Part shown: positions 1-8,370 of the stretch, piece by piece | Layout: every line of letters begins with the position of its first letter | Numbering within the stretch: the stretch's first letter is position 1 | Source of the DNA: Bacillota bacterium | GTDB lineage: Bacteria > Bacillota > Clostridia > Christensenellales > Aristaeellaceae | Direction of reading: 5' to 3' | DNA length: 48,729 nucleotides | Assembly: GCA_023416655.1 (NCBI GenBank) | Contig: JAEZHK010000045.1 | Span: 1-48,729 of the forward strand | Program-made: the position numbers and the translations under genes | The notes under the pieces: generated by a model | Seen by the model: the letters and a program-made list of their open reading frames with translations, nothing else | What the model was told of the DNA's origin: nothing | The model's database searches: none

Positions 1-1
1 G

Positions 2-850
2 GACATCGGCGCGGAAGCCATCGTGAACGCGCCCGCCAACCCCACCGCCGAGGATCAGATCGCCATGATCGAGCAGCTGATCGCCCAGAAGGTCAACGGC
101 ATCGCCATCGCCGCCAATGACTTCGACGCGCTGCAGCCCGTGTGCGAGAAGGCCATGGCCGCCGGCATCCCGGTGATCTCCATTGACTCCTCGCTCAACC
201 CCGACAGCCGCAAGACCCACGCCAACCAGGCCGACACCCAGAAGATCGGCGAGACGCTGGTTGAAGCCGCGTTTGACCTCTGCGGCGGCGAGGGCCAGTT
301 CGCCATCCTGAGCGCCACCGCGCAGGCCTCCAACCAGAACGCCTGGATCGCCGTGATGCAGGAAGTGCTCAAGCAGGAAAAGTACGCCAAGCTCGAGCTG
401 GTCAAGATCGCCTACGGCGATGACCTGCGCGACAAGTCCGTGTCCGAGACCGAAGGCCTGATCCAGAGCTATCCGGACCTGAAGTGCATCGTGGCCCCCA
501 CCACCGTGGGCATCGCCGCCGCCGCCAAGGTCGTCACAGACCAGGGCCTCATCGGCAAGCTGCAGATCACCGGCCTGGGCCTGCCCTCCGAAATGAAGGA
601 CTACATCACCGGCGGCGCCTGCCCCTACATGTATCTGTGGAACCCGATCGACCTGGGTTACCTGGGCGCCTACATCATCGACGCGATGGCCACCGGCAAG
701 ATCACCGGCGCGGCGGGCGACACCTTTAGCGCCAACCGCCTGGGTGACTACACCGTGACCGCGGCGGCCGATGGCGGCACCGAAGTGCTCCTTGGGCCTC
801 CGTTCAAGTTTGATCCCTCCAACATCGGCGAGTGGGGCAGCGTGTATTAA
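2..850 (+). CDS. Sugar ABC transporter substrate-binding protein, RhaS/LsrB-like (5' partial)
   Basis: The reading frame is open from the first bases of the window, so the start codon and signal peptide lie upstream; 282 residues are visible. It is a type 1 periplasmic-binding fold protein that would deliver a sugar to an ABC importer. The stretch with MKDYITGGACPYMYLWNPID followed by LGYLGAYII matches the C-terminal region of rhamnose (RhaS) and AI-2 (LsrB) binding proteins (family knowledge). SIDSSLNPD is the usual hinge-side strand. A strong terminator follows 40 bases after the stop, so this is the last gene of its operon and the permease/ATPase genes should lie upstream. The ligand cannot be told from sequence alone. 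Confidence 0.85.
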   Translation, partial: DIGAEAIVNAPANPTAEDQIAMIEQLIAQKVNGIAIAANDFDALQPVCEKAMAAGIPVISIDSSLNPDSRKTHANQADTQKIGETLVEAAFDLCGGEGQFAILSATAQASNQNAWIAVMQEVLKQEKYAKLELVKIAYGDDLRDKSVSETEGLIQSYPDLKCIVAPTTVGIAAAAKVVTDQGLIGKLQITGLGLPSEMKDYITGGACPYMYLWNPIDLGYLGAYIIDAMATGKITGAAGDTFSANRLGDYTVTAAADGGTEVLLGPPFKFDPSNIGEWGSVY

Positions 851-888
851 GCCGTACACCTCTACGCCAACTTAATCGCTAAGGCAGT

Positions 889-927
889 AAAAAACGGGAG
901 GATGCGTGAGCATTCCCCCGTTTTTTT
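889..927 (+). terminator. Intrinsic terminator after the RhaS-like gene
   Basis: A 17-base stem (left arm AAAAAACGGGAGGATGC) with two mismatches closes on a GTGA loop and runs into seven T residues. It follows the stop codon at 850 directly. Confidence 0.85.
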
Positions 928-1086
928 ATTGTGTGATTGCTCCGGCTGTCCCAGGATAATACCCGCTTTGAACGAGATCATGTTTCGCATTGGTATAAGT
1001 CAAACCTGCCTCGAATCATTCCCCTCCCGCGCGGGCAGGATGATGAATGTCCCAAACCAACATGACCGAAAAAGGAGCGTGACCCC

Positions 1087-1329
1087 ATGACCCAGGAGAA
1101 AATCGCGCGCTTCAACGAACTGACACGCCTCTTAAGTGAACGGGCGCTGACAAAGGAAGAGGAGGCGGAGCGCAAGCTTCTGCGCCAGGCGCATATCGGG
1201 GACTCCACGGCAGGCGCCCGGAAGACGGTTGACAATACCCTCGTTGAGTATGCGGACGGCACATGCATCACGCTGGAGGAATCGGCCAAGAACCGGGACA
1301 AGAGCGCCGATCCGAATGGCGTGGTTTGA
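1087..1329 (+). CDS. DUF896 family small protein
   Basis: An 80-residue protein. The N-terminal half (KIARFNELTRLLSERALTKE, then EEAERKLLRQAH) fits the two-helix hairpin of DUF896 (YnzC-type) proteins, and the middle (TVDNTLVEYADGTCITLEE) matches the tail seen in longer members. Length is normal for the family. An AAAGGAG ribosome site lies 10 bases before the ATG. The gene stands alone between the upstream terminator and the convergent URO-D gene, whose stop is 15 bases away. Function of the family is poorly defined; some Bacillus members are linked to the SOS region, which is not visible here. Confidence 0.75.
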   Translation: MTQEKIARFNELTRLLSERALTKEEEAERKLLRQAHIGDSTAGARKTVDNTLVEYADGTCITLEESAKNRDKSADPNGVV

Positions 1330-1344
1330 TCCCGATCTGCGGGA

Positions 1345-2472
1345 TCACCCGAATGCTTTGCGGAAGCGTTCGCAGTAATACTGCACCAGTTCAAAGTGCG
1401 CGTCGGGCGCGATGCGGTGGTCCGGGCATGGGATGTAGCCGCCCAAATCCACCAGCGGCTTGAGACGTTCGATCTCGTGGTCCACCGCCGCGCGGTCCCT
1501 CGCGAACACGCGCTTGTCCATGCCGCCCACGCCCAATAGCGCCTTGCCGTACTTCGCCCGCCACGGCGCGATGGAGGCGTTCCATGTGCCGACCTCGATG
1601 GGGAACATGGTGTTCACGCCGTTTTCCAGCCAGATGGGCAGCAGCGCGTCGATCAGGCCGTCGCAGTCCAGCGACACGATGTCCACCCCGTGCTCCAGCA
1701 GCAGCCCGGTGATGCGCTTGTAGTGCGGCCCGACCAGCTCTCGGAACATCTGCGGCCGGACGAGCGGCCCGTTCTTGAAGCAGATGTCCTCCCAGAAGTG
1801 CCCGAAGTCAAATTCCACCCCGAACTCCAGCGAGCGCTTGACGAGCGCGTAGCTCAGGTTTCCGCAGGTATTGATGATCTCCTCGTGCAGTTCCTCGTCG
1901 TCGGCCATCAGGTAGCTCAGGTGCTCCACGCCCAGCATGTCGCGGATGGAGCCGTACAGCCCCCCGCAGTACAGGCCCAGCGGGATTTCCCGCACTCCGT
2001 TGCCCGCGCGGGCCTCTTCCAGCGCGGGCACGTTCAGGCGCTCCTCGCAGTAGCGTAAGCGGGGCAGGAAGATTTCCTCCCAGGCCTCGCGCCCGGTCAG
2101 CAGCGTGCCGATTTCCGCCGGGATGCTGGTGACGCCCGGCTTGACGCGGATGATGTGCCCCACTCCGTCGTTCTTGATGACGGAGCCGTCCGGAAGGGTC
2201 TCGATCACCTTCTCCTCCAGGAGCGGATACAATACCGTGTTGGGGCGGAGGCAGGTGGTCCAGTTGAAATCAAACCCCAGCTTCCGCATGATGGCGGCGT
2301 CGACCTCGGAGCCGTCGGCGCTCAGCCGGTATTCCCGCGCTTCCTCGCTTGTCACATGCCCTTCGTCCGCCCATTTGTCCACCGTCTCATGCCAATAGCC
2401 GAAGGCCACCACCGGCATCCGGTCGTATGGCTGGTAGTGCAGGATATTTAGAACCCGCTCCCGGTGCGTCAT
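1345..2472 (-). CDS. URO-D/methyltransferase family protein (COG0407-like), copy 1
   Basis: 375 residues. The start MTHRERVLNILHYQPYDRMP and the TIM-barrel pattern match the URO-D superfamily, which contains uroporphyrinogen decarboxylase and the corrinoid methyltransferases MtaA/MtbA. It is unlikely to be HemE: no heme genes lie nearby and the HemE-specific N-terminal Arg motif is absent. At the place where MtaA-type enzymes carry a zinc-binding H-x-C-G, this protein has DCDG. A Cys sits further on in YIPCPDH. It follows the second URO-D gene by 31 bases, so the two are co-transcribed. The setting beside a sugar importer suggests work on a carbohydrate-derived or methylated substrate, which is inference. 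Confidence 0.75.
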   Translation of the reverse strand: MTHRERVLNILHYQPYDRMPVVAFGYWHETVDKWADEGHVTSEEAREYRLSADGSEVDAAIMRKLGFDFNWTTCLRPNTVLYPLLEEKVIETLPDGSVIKNDGVGHIIRVKPGVTSIPAEIGTLLTGREAWEEIFLPRLRYCEERLNVPALEEARAGNGVREIPLGLYCGGLYGSIRDMLGVEHLSYLMADDEELHEEIINTCGNLSYALVKRSLEFGVEFDFGHFWEDICFKNGPLVRPQMFRELVGPHYKRITGLLLEHGVDIVSLDCDGLIDALLPIWLENGVNTMFPIEVGTWNASIAPWRAKYGKALLGVGGMDKRVFARDRAAVDHEIERLKPLVDLGGYIPCPDHRIAPDAHFELVQYYCERFRKAFG

Positions 2473-2503
2473 GAATGCGCCCTCTCTCTTGATTCAGTGG
2501 GAT

Positions 2504-3580
2504 TCAGCGTAGGGGCCGCCCCGCGGCATCGAAAAACGCGAGCACGTTTTGAACGGGCGTACCGGCCTGTACGGCGTGGGAGGGTGCCAGGATGTAGCCG
2601 CCGTTTTCCCCGAGTACGCTTACGCGCTCCAGGACTTCGCGGCGCACGTCTTCCGGCGTGCCATAGGGCAGCGTGGATTGAACGCTCACGCCGCCGTGAA
2701 AGCATAGCCGGTCCCCGTACAGCGCCTTCATTTTTGCCGGGTCCATGCCGGAAGCGTCAAACTGCAGCGCCTCCAATACGTCGATGCCCATGTCGATCAG
2801 GCCCGGCATCGCCTCCATGACGGCGCCGTCCGTGTGGTAGATGACCTTTGCGCCGTGCTGGTGCACGATGCGGTTCACCCGCTGGTGGAAGGGCTTGATG
2901 CTCCCCGACCAGAGCGCGAGCGAGATCAAAAGGCCATTCTGCTGGCCGATGTCGTCCGCCGTGAAGATCAGGTCGATCTGCCCCTTCGCGGCTTCCAGAC
3001 AGCGGTTCATGAATTCGCAGTAAAAGTCGGTCACCCGTCGCATGAGTTCGGCGGCGAACTCCGGCTCTGCGATCAGGTCCATCATCATGTTTTCCAGACC
3101 GCGCATATACCAGGAGGTTTCAAAGATGTTGGCGTTGCCCAGGATCACCGCGCGCGGGCCGTCCGCCTGAGCGCTTCGGATGATCCCGGGCAGCGCAGCG
3201 TAATCAAACCAATCGGGGTCCGGGAAAGGGTAGCCGCCCAGTTCTTCCGGGTCCGTGAAGTCGCGCAGCGGGTAGAGGCAGATCTCGTCGTAACTGCCCT
3301 CGCCGTAGCAGACGGGCCGCCGCCCGATCCCCCAGACGTCGATTTCCACGCCGTCCGCGCGCCGTATGTTCCGGTCCGCCGGGCCGACGTAGGGCGGCGC
3401 GACCCAGACCAGATCGCTCTTGGACTGGACCAGCGCTTTCGCGGCGCTCGCGCCGGGCAGCCCCAGTTCTGCTGCCAGCGCCGTTAGTACCGGCTCGTTG
3501 AGCCCGAACCCCAGGGAAAAGGGTGAAAGCTCCGTCTGTTCGTGGTTGAGTGCCCGCTGAATACGTTCCCTGGAATCCAT
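2504..3580 (-). CDS. URO-D/methyltransferase family protein (COG0407-like), copy 2
   Basis: 358 residues of the same superfamily as its downstream neighbour. MDSRERIQRALNHEQTELSP is the typical start, and a perfect AAGGAGGT site lies six bases upstream of the ATG. The position of the zinc-binding H-x-C-G of MtaA-type methyltransferases reads HTDG, so the His is kept and the Cys is Asp; the closing motif ILAPSHAVQ also lacks Cys. The two paralogues are clearly diverged and may form a heteromer or act on different substrates. The upstream importer operon ends in a terminator 190 bases before this gene, so it may have its own promoter. Substrate unknown. Confidence 0.75.
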   Translation of the reverse strand: MDSRERIQRALNHEQTELSPFSLGFGLNEPVLTALAAELGLPGASAAKALVQSKSDLVWVAPPYVGPADRNIRRADGVEIDVWGIGRRPVCYGEGSYDEICLYPLRDFTDPEELGGYPFPDPDWFDYAALPGIIRSAQADGPRAVILGNANIFETSWYMRGLENMMMDLIAEPEFAAELMRRVTDFYCEFMNRCLEAAKGQIDLIFTADDIGQQNGLLISLALWSGSIKPFHQRVNRIVHQHGAKVIYHTDGAVMEAMPGLIDMGIDVLEALQFDASGMDPAKMKALYGDRLCFHGGVSVQSTLPYGTPEDVRREVLERVSVLGENGGYILAPSHAVQAGTPVQNVLAFFDAAGRPLR

Positions 3581-3605
3581 GCAGGGACCTCCTTATACCA
3601 CTCCG

Positions 3606-3745
3606 CAACATTCTTTCGTCGTCGCGGTGGATCTTTTCAAGCCCTGGCGGTGTCGCTCTCCGCTTGAAATAGCGCTGCTATTCCTGCGCTGCGGCTCCTA
3701 GCCAGGAACGAAAATCTCTCGCCTCTTTGGACGAAATAATATTCT
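3606..3745. repeat. Interspersed structured element, copy A
   Basis: The 95-base core 3629-3723 (GGATCTTTT ... AATCTCTCGCC) matches copy C (10691-10785) with four differences. It has the same core length as copy B (6100-6194 on the other strand), which keeps only parts of the sequence. Arms TTTCGTC (3614-3620) and GACGAAA (3730-3736) pair outside the core; CCTGGC/GCCAGG and a GAAATAGC/GCTATT hairpin pair inside it. No open frame with a ribosome site lies in it. Confidence 0.75.
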
Positions 3746-3767
3746 GTATTGGTATTTAATACAGAAA

Positions 3768-3800
3768 ATGCCCGAGGGGGAGCGCATCCCCCTCGGGCAT
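3768..3800 (-). terminator. Terminator of the sugar importer operon
   Basis: A perfect 14-base stem (ATGCCCGAGGGGGA) with a five-base GCGCA loop lies just after the binding-protein stop codon at 3809 (leftward reading) and is followed by TTTTCTG. It ends the permease-permease-binding protein operon. Confidence 0.85.
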
Positions 3801-3808
3801 CAGTCGGT

Positions 3809-5110
3809 TTAGCCCTTCATGATCTCTTCGATGGCGGCCATGCATTCCGCGATGGCGGCGTCCACGTCGGTGCCGGCCATGACGGAGGTGCACATGGTGT
3901 TCAGCGGGCCGTTCGGGAAGGCGTCAATCTGGCTCCACGCCGGCAGCGGCATGTCGCCCGGCACGGCGCGGGTGTTCTGCTCCAGCACGGCCTTCCACCA
4001 GTCGGAGGAGAAGTTCTCGTCCGCCATGACGTCCTTCCAGACGCTGACCAGCGCGAGGTCCTTCATCGCGGTGACCTGGTTTTTGGTGTTGCAGAAGAAC
4101 TTCAGCCACTCCTTGGCGGCTTCGGGGCTCTTGGTGGAGTTGAACACGCACACGGGCGCCGCGAACGCGATGGAGGACGGGCCTTCGCCGGTCTCGCTGG
4201 GCATGACGGCGCTGACGGTCACTTCCGCGATCTGGGGCGCGTTGTTCTGAAGCTCCTGCAGAAGGCCCGGGCCGTTGCCCAGGAGGATGGCCGCCTTGCC
4301 GGCCGCGAAGGAGTCGTTGGACTTGTGGGTCGGGTCGAGCACGGTGGTGGGGAAGAGCTTGTCCTTGTACAGGCAGTCCTGCATGAAGTGCAGCGCCTTG
4401 CGGGTCGCTTCGGTGTCGATGGTGAACTGGGTGTAATCGTCGTTCATCAGCTTGCCGCCGAAGCCCGCCAGCACCGCGAAGAAGGTCTGGTCAAAGCGGG
4501 CGTTGTCCTGGTTGAACAGAAGGCCCGCGCGGTCCACGTTGCCTGCGCTGTCATAGGTCGTCAGCTTCTTGGCGACCTCGACGACTTCGGCGTAGGTCTT
4601 CGGGAATTCGGTGATGCCGGCTTCCGCGAACATGGCGGTGTTGTAGGCCGCGAAGCGCGTATCGCCGCGCCAGGGGAGGGCGACCCAGTGGCCATCCACA
4701 TAGCACTCGGGCTTGGCAAAGTCATAGAACCCGTCGGATCCGATCGCTTCCACGATGTCATCGATGTTCATCGGACCGTACTGGTCGCCGCCGATGGCCT
4801 TCCAGGAGTAGGCGAAGAAGGTGTCCGCGACGTCGGGCGCTTCGCCGCCGGTCATCGCCAGCGTGTACTTGGTGTACGCCTGGCCCCAGTCGACGATCGA
4901 ATAGTTGACCTTGATGCCGGTCAGTTCGAGGAATTCGGCGGTCATCTGGTCGAGCATCTTGGCCTGGTTCGCGGGATCCGCGCCGTACTTCTGCATCCAG
5001 AAGGTGATCTCCTGCCCGGCATAGGGCTTGTCTGCCGCGGCCATAGCCATCGAGGCAAACATGCTCGTCACGAGCATCAGGGCAACCAGGATCGCGAGCG
5101 TTCTCTTCAT
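3809..5110 (-). CDS. Carbohydrate ABC transporter substrate-binding protein (family 1)
   Basis: 433 residues with a clear export signal (MKRTLAILVALMLVTSMFAS, then AMA before AADKP). The cut site looks like signal peptidase I; there is no lipobox Cys. The body fits family 1 extracellular solute-binding proteins (MalE/UgpB type): EITFWMQKYGADP near the start, FNQDNARFDQTFF in the middle, and KEWLKFFCNTKNQVT late. It captures an oligosaccharide or sugar and hands it to the two permeases encoded just upstream; no dedicated ATPase is in the operon, so a shared MsmX-like ATPase is likely. A GGGAGGGG site precedes the ATG. The ligand is unknown. Confidence 0.9.
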   Translation of the reverse strand: MKRTLAILVALMLVTSMFASMAMAAADKPYAGQEITFWMQKYGADPANQAKMLDQMTAEFLELTGIKVNYSIVDWGQAYTKYTLAMTGGEAPDVADTFFAYSWKAIGGDQYGPMNIDDIVEAIGSDGFYDFAKPECYVDGHWVALPWRGDTRFAAYNTAMFAEAGITEFPKTYAEVVEVAKKLTTYDSAGNVDRAGLLFNQDNARFDQTFFAVLAGFGGKLMNDDYTQFTIDTEATRKALHFMQDCLYKDKLFPTTVLDPTHKSNDSFAAGKAAILLGNGPGLLQELQNNAPQIAEVTVSAVMPSETGEGPSSIAFAAPVCVFNSTKSPEAAKEWLKFFCNTKNQVTAMKDLALVSVWKDVMADENFSSDWWKAVLEQNTRAVPGDMPLPAWSQIDAFPNGPLNTMCTSVMAGTDVDAAIAECMAAIEEIMKG

Positions 5111-5169
5111 CGACTGACCCCTCCCATTTGATATGATAAATCTCTTTTCCGGAGATTTATGCCTTCGCG

Positions 5170-6042
5170 CTAACCCTTCACGGCGCCCGCCGTCAGGCCG
5201 CTGACCAGGTGCCTTTGCATGAAGCCGAAGAGGACCATGGTGGGGATGGTGATGAGCACCGCGGTCGTCATGGACAAGGCCTTATTGACGTTGCTGCCGA
5301 ACTGGCCGACGTAATCGTAGATGCCGATGGCCGCGGTCTTCTTGGTGTTGTCGACCAGCATGACGCTGGCCCAGACAAAGTCGTTCCAGCCGGTGATGAA
5401 CGCGAAGATGGCGGTGGCGACCAGCCCGGGCAGCACCAGCGGAAGCCCGATGCGCCAGAACATGCCGAACTTCGTGCAGCCGTCGATGCGCGCGCTCTCA
5501 AGCAGCGACACCGGCAGCGCCTGCTCGAAGTAGCTTCGCATCGTCAGCGTGCAGAACGGGATCGACCAGATGCAGTACGCGATGATCAGGCCCTCGTAGG
5601 TGTTGGTCAGCTTCGCGGCGTGCATCATCATGTAGAAGGAAACGAACGGCAGCGTAAAGGGGATCAGCTGGGTAAAGAGGAACAGCGCGATCGACAGCTT
5701 TCGGATTTTCGTCTTGAAGCAGGCCAGTGAAAACGCGGCGGATGTCGAAAACATCAGGCCGATGAGCGCGCCCATGCCGGAGGTGAACACCGAATTGCCG
5801 ATGTACCGCGACAGGGGAACGGTGTTCCACACCTTGACGTAGTTTTCCCACACGAATCGGCTGGGGACCCACACGGGTGGGGACAGCATGAGTTCCTCTG
5901 CGGGCTTCAGCGACGTCATGACCATCCAAAAGTAGGGAAAGATGACAAAGATCGTGGAGGTCACGATCACCAGCCAGTAAATCCACCGGTCTCCAGCGCA
6001 GCGCTTGCTCCTGGGCCCGGCGGCGCAGATGCGGTTCGCCAT
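5170..6042 (-). CDS. Carbohydrate ABC transporter permease, MalG type
   Basis: 290 residues from the ATG at 6042, which has AGGAGGG eight bases upstream; an ATG at 6066 in frame lacks one. About six membrane segments are visible, beginning WIYWLVIVTSTIFVIFPYFW. The EAA loop that docks the ATPase reads ESARIDGCTKFGMFWRIGLP and then LVLPG, the standard pattern of MalG-type permeases. The C-terminus ..HLVSGLTAGAVKG is typical. It pairs with the MalF-type permease encoded 183 bases upstream, with repeat copy B between the two genes, and with the binding protein 59 bases downstream. Confidence 0.92.
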   Translation of the reverse strand: MANRICAAGPRSKRCAGDRWIYWLVIVTSTIFVIFPYFWMVMTSLKPAEELMLSPPVWVPSRFVWENYVKVWNTVPLSRYIGNSVFTSGMGALIGLMFSTSAAFSLACFKTKIRKLSIALFLFTQLIPFTLPFVSFYMMMHAAKLTNTYEGLIIAYCIWSIPFCTLTMRSYFEQALPVSLLESARIDGCTKFGMFWRIGLPLVLPGLVATAIFAFITGWNDFVWASVMLVDNTKKTAAIGIYDYVGQFGSNVNKALSMTTAVLITIPTMVLFGFMQRHLVSGLTAGAVKG

Positions 6043-6069
6043 TTTCTGGATCCCTCCTGAAATCATGCC

Positions 6070-6215
6070 AATACGGAATATTGTTTCGGCTAAAGCGGCG
6101 AGAGATTATCGATGCAGGGCAAGGAGCCGGAGCGATACGTAGTGGAGCTACGTTGAGCGTAAGAGCGACACAGCACTGCGCGAAAAGATCCGCCGCGACG
6201 ACGAAAGAATGTTTT
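6070..6215. repeat. Interspersed structured element, copy B
   Basis: Reverse orientation relative to copies A and C. The 95-base core lies at 6100-6194. It keeps the blocks GGATCTTTT, TGTCGCTCT, CGGCTCCTTGCC and AATCTCTCGCC, but the sequence between them differs. The replaced parts still pair: GCAG with CTGC, and ACGTAG with CTACGT. Outer arms TTTCG and CGAAA also pair. It lies between two permease genes of one operon, so it is likely transcribed. Confidence 0.7.
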
Positions 6216-6225
6216 GGATTGGAAT

Positions 6226-7179
6226 TTAGTTCACCAGTTCGCTGTGCTGGCGGATGACCCTGCTGATGTACATGAGCGCGGGCACGAGGGTAATCGCAAC
6301 CATGACGACGCTGATGGCGGCGCCATAGCCGTATTTGAAGTTGGTCATCGATTCGGTGTAGACGCGAACGGCCATCAGCTCCGTGGTGTTGAGCGGGCCG
6401 CCTTTTGTGACCAGGTAACTGAGGTTGAAGTTGTTGAACTGCCAGATGCATTGCAGCAGCAGCGTGGTCTCCATGACTGGGGCGAGCAGCGGCAGCGTGA
6501 TGTGCCAGAACTGGCGCGTCCGGCTGGCGCCGTCCACCGTGGCGGCCTCATAAAGCTCCTGCGGGACCGTCTGAAGCCCCGCCAGGAACATGACCACCAT
6601 GAACGGCTGCATGTTCCAAAGGTTGATCAGAATCAGGTAGAGCATGGGCGTCGATAAAAATCCGCAGAAGATGGTTGGGTCCGCCAGGAAGGCGATGGGC
6701 GTTTCGATCAGCCCCAGGCGCGTGAGCAGCCCGTTGACCGGGCTGAGGTCGCGGTTCAAAAGCACCGCCCAAATGCTGGCCACCACGATCGGCGGGGTGA
6801 CCCAGGGCGCCATGAACACCGAGCGGAAGGCCGCGCGGCCGCGAAAAGGCTTGTTGAGCTGCACGGCGGTGAACATGGCCAGGATGGTGCCGAACGTGAC
6901 CGAGCACACCGCCCAGAAGAAGGTGTTGAACAGGATGCGCAGGCTGGTGGAATCGGAAAAGAACTTCGCGTAATTTGCAAACCCAACGAACGGCGTCTTG
7001 GGCTTTAAGAGGTTGATGTCGAAAAAGGACATTAGAACGGAACGGATGCTGGGATACAGGGAGACGAACCCGATGCAAACAAGCGCTGGGATGACCATCA
7101 GGTAGGGTGTCGCGTCATCCAGCGTGAGTTTGCGCTGCCGCTTCAGTTTGCGGCCCCGCGAAGTAATCATACGATTCAT
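6226..7179 (-). CDS. Carbohydrate ABC transporter permease, MalF type
   Basis: 317 residues from the ATG at 7179, which has GGGCGGGTG upstream; an in-frame ATG at 7203 adds eight residues but has no ribosome site. Six membrane segments begin with TPYLMVIPALVCIGFVSLYP. The EAA loop reads YEAATVDGASRTRQFWHITL and then PLLAP. This is the first gene of the leftward importer operon, behind a consensus promoter at 7251-7279. It forms the membrane channel with the MalG-type partner. The 183-base gap to that partner is unusual for paired permease genes and holds the structured repeat copy B. Confidence 0.92.
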   Translation of the reverse strand: MNRMITSRGRKLKRQRKLTLDDATPYLMVIPALVCIGFVSLYPSIRSVLMSFFDINLLKPKTPFVGFANYAKFFSDSTSLRILFNTFFWAVCSVTFGTILAMFTAVQLNKPFRGRAAFRSVFMAPWVTPPIVVASIWAVLLNRDLSPVNGLLTRLGLIETPIAFLADPTIFCGFLSTPMLYLILINLWNMQPFMVVMFLAGLQTVPQELYEAATVDGASRTRQFWHITLPLLAPVMETTLLLQCIWQFNNFNLSYLVTKGGPLNTTELMAVRVYTESMTNFKYGYGAAISVVMVAITLVPALMYISRVIRQHSELVN

Positions 7180-7250
7180 GGAAAGCGGCACCCGCCCTTT
7201 CATGCCGTAGAGTATGGAAATTTCAAAATATGTGATGAATTTCGCGATTT

Positions 7251-7279
7251 ATTATATTCCTGTATCGGCCGCGTGTCAA
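7251..7279 (-). promoter_or_regulatory. Consensus promoter of the importer operon
   Basis: Read leftward: -35 TTGACA (7279-7274), 17-base spacer, -10 TATAAT (7256-7251). Both hexamers are perfect. Transcription would start near 7244. Confidence 0.85.
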
Positions 7280-7427
7280 TACGTTTTTCATATGCCTGGT
7301 AAAGTAATTTGCACAATGTTCAGAAATAAACCGCAAAAAAGCATCGCATTCCTGACAATACCGCGCATATTCTGATTGGGGAACCTGATTTTTCATGAAC
7401 CGGCAGCGTGATTATATGAAAACTCAG

Positions 7428-7463
7428 TTGACAATCTGCATGAAATATGGTAATTTGCATACA
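7428..7463 (+). promoter_or_regulatory. Promoter with overlapping operator-like palindrome
   Basis: -35 TTGACA (7428-7433), 17 bases, -10 TAATTT (7451-7456). An imperfect palindrome, TGcATGaAA - N9 - TTtgCATaCA (7437-7463), covers the -10 box. The sequence GTAATTTGCA also occurs near 7306 between the two divergent promoters. The nearby LacI-family regulator (9616) is the obvious candidate to bind; this is inference. Confidence 0.6.
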
Positions 7464-7512
7464 TGGGCGGGTTGGCATTGAGTTGAATGGAAAAAGCAAA
7501 GGAGCTGCACGT

Positions 7513-8364
7513 ATGGATACTCTGTTTCCGCGCACGATGGTCGGGGGCGTTTCGCTGCCCAGAATGTTGATTGGAAGCAACTGGCTTGTGGGGTTCAGCC
7601 ATACCAGCACCGCTTCGGACGCAATGATCAAGGAGACCCATGCCCGGCGGGAATCCGTCGCGGCGGTGATCGAGGCGTATCTGGAGTACGGCGTCGACGC
7701 GATCATGGGCCTCATGGTGCAGACGCCCATCCTGGCGGACGCGTCCAAGCTGGCCGAAGACCGGACGGGCAAGAAGGTCATCCTCATCGATACGCCCATT
7801 ATCAACGTGGACGACAATGCGCAGGCCCGCGATGAAGCGCGTCGCACGGTGGAGGCTTCCCGCAAGGCGGGCAGCACCTTCTGCCTGCCGCACCACTCCT
7901 GCGTGGAGCAGCTGGTCTGCAAGAACACCCGATCCATCGATCGGCTGCCGGACTATCTCAGCATGATCCGGGAGAACGGCATGGTTCCGGGCCTTTCGGC
8001 GCACATGCCGGAACTTATCGTCTACTCCGACTTGAACGAGTACGACGTGGAGACCTACGTGCAGATCTACAACTGCATGGGGTTCCTTATGCAGGTCGAG
8101 GTGGAGTACATCCATAAGGTCATCCATTCCGCGAAAAAGCCGGTGATGACGATCAAGGCGATGGCGGCCGGGCGCGTCTCCCCGTTTGTCGGGCTGACCT
8201 TCTCCTACGCCACGATCCGGCCGCAGGATATGGTGACCGTCGGCGCGTTTACCCCCGCCGAAGTGCACGAGGACGTGGAGATCTCGCTGGCCGCTCTGGA
8301 ACGCCGAGCGCCCAGGATCGAGGGACGCCAGAGCCCCAAGAAGACCGACGCCATGCAGGGATGA
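7513..8364 (+). CDS. Conserved protein of unknown function, TIM-barrel-like
   Basis: 283 residues from the ATG at 7513, which has AAGGAG eight bases upstream; the frame opens earlier but without a ribosome site and within the promoter region. I do not recognise the family with certainty. The alternation of short strands and helices (VDAIMGLMVQTP, KKVILIDTPIINVDDN, GMVPGLSAHMPELIVY, KPVMTIKAMAAGRVSPF) suggests a barrel enzyme. The stretch TIKAMAAGR recalls aldo/keto reductase and related barrels. Acidic and His residues at strand ends (HHSC, SAHMPE) could bind a metal. It has its own promoter and terminator and is transcribed divergently from the sugar importer, so a role in that sugar's metabolism is plausible. 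Confidence 0.6.
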   Translation: MDTLFPRTMVGGVSLPRMLIGSNWLVGFSHTSTASDAMIKETHARRESVAAVIEAYLEYGVDAIMGLMVQTPILADASKLAEDRTGKKVILIDTPIINVDDNAQARDEARRTVEASRKAGSTFCLPHHSCVEQLVCKNTRSIDRLPDYLSMIRENGMVPGLSAHMPELIVYSDLNEYDVETYVQIYNCMGFLMQVEVEYIHKVIHSAKKPVMTIKAMAAGRVSPFVGLTFSYATIRPQDMVTVGAFTPAEVHEDVEISLAALERRAPRIEGRQSPKKTDAMQG

Positions 8365-8370
8365 TCAAAT

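Noticed and set aside
965..1010. Possible fourth copy of the 95-base element
   Set aside because: Only the edge-like string TTTCGCATTGGTAT resembles the outer arms of copies A and B; the core blocks are missing.
1345..3580. HemE (uroporphyrinogen decarboxylase) pair
   Set aside because: Two diverged copies beside a sugar importer, without other heme genes and with altered motif residues; family name only, not function.
3749..5131. Long + strand frame opposite the importer binding protein
   Set aside because: Shadow frame; the leftward gene has a signal peptide, ribosome site and family motifs.
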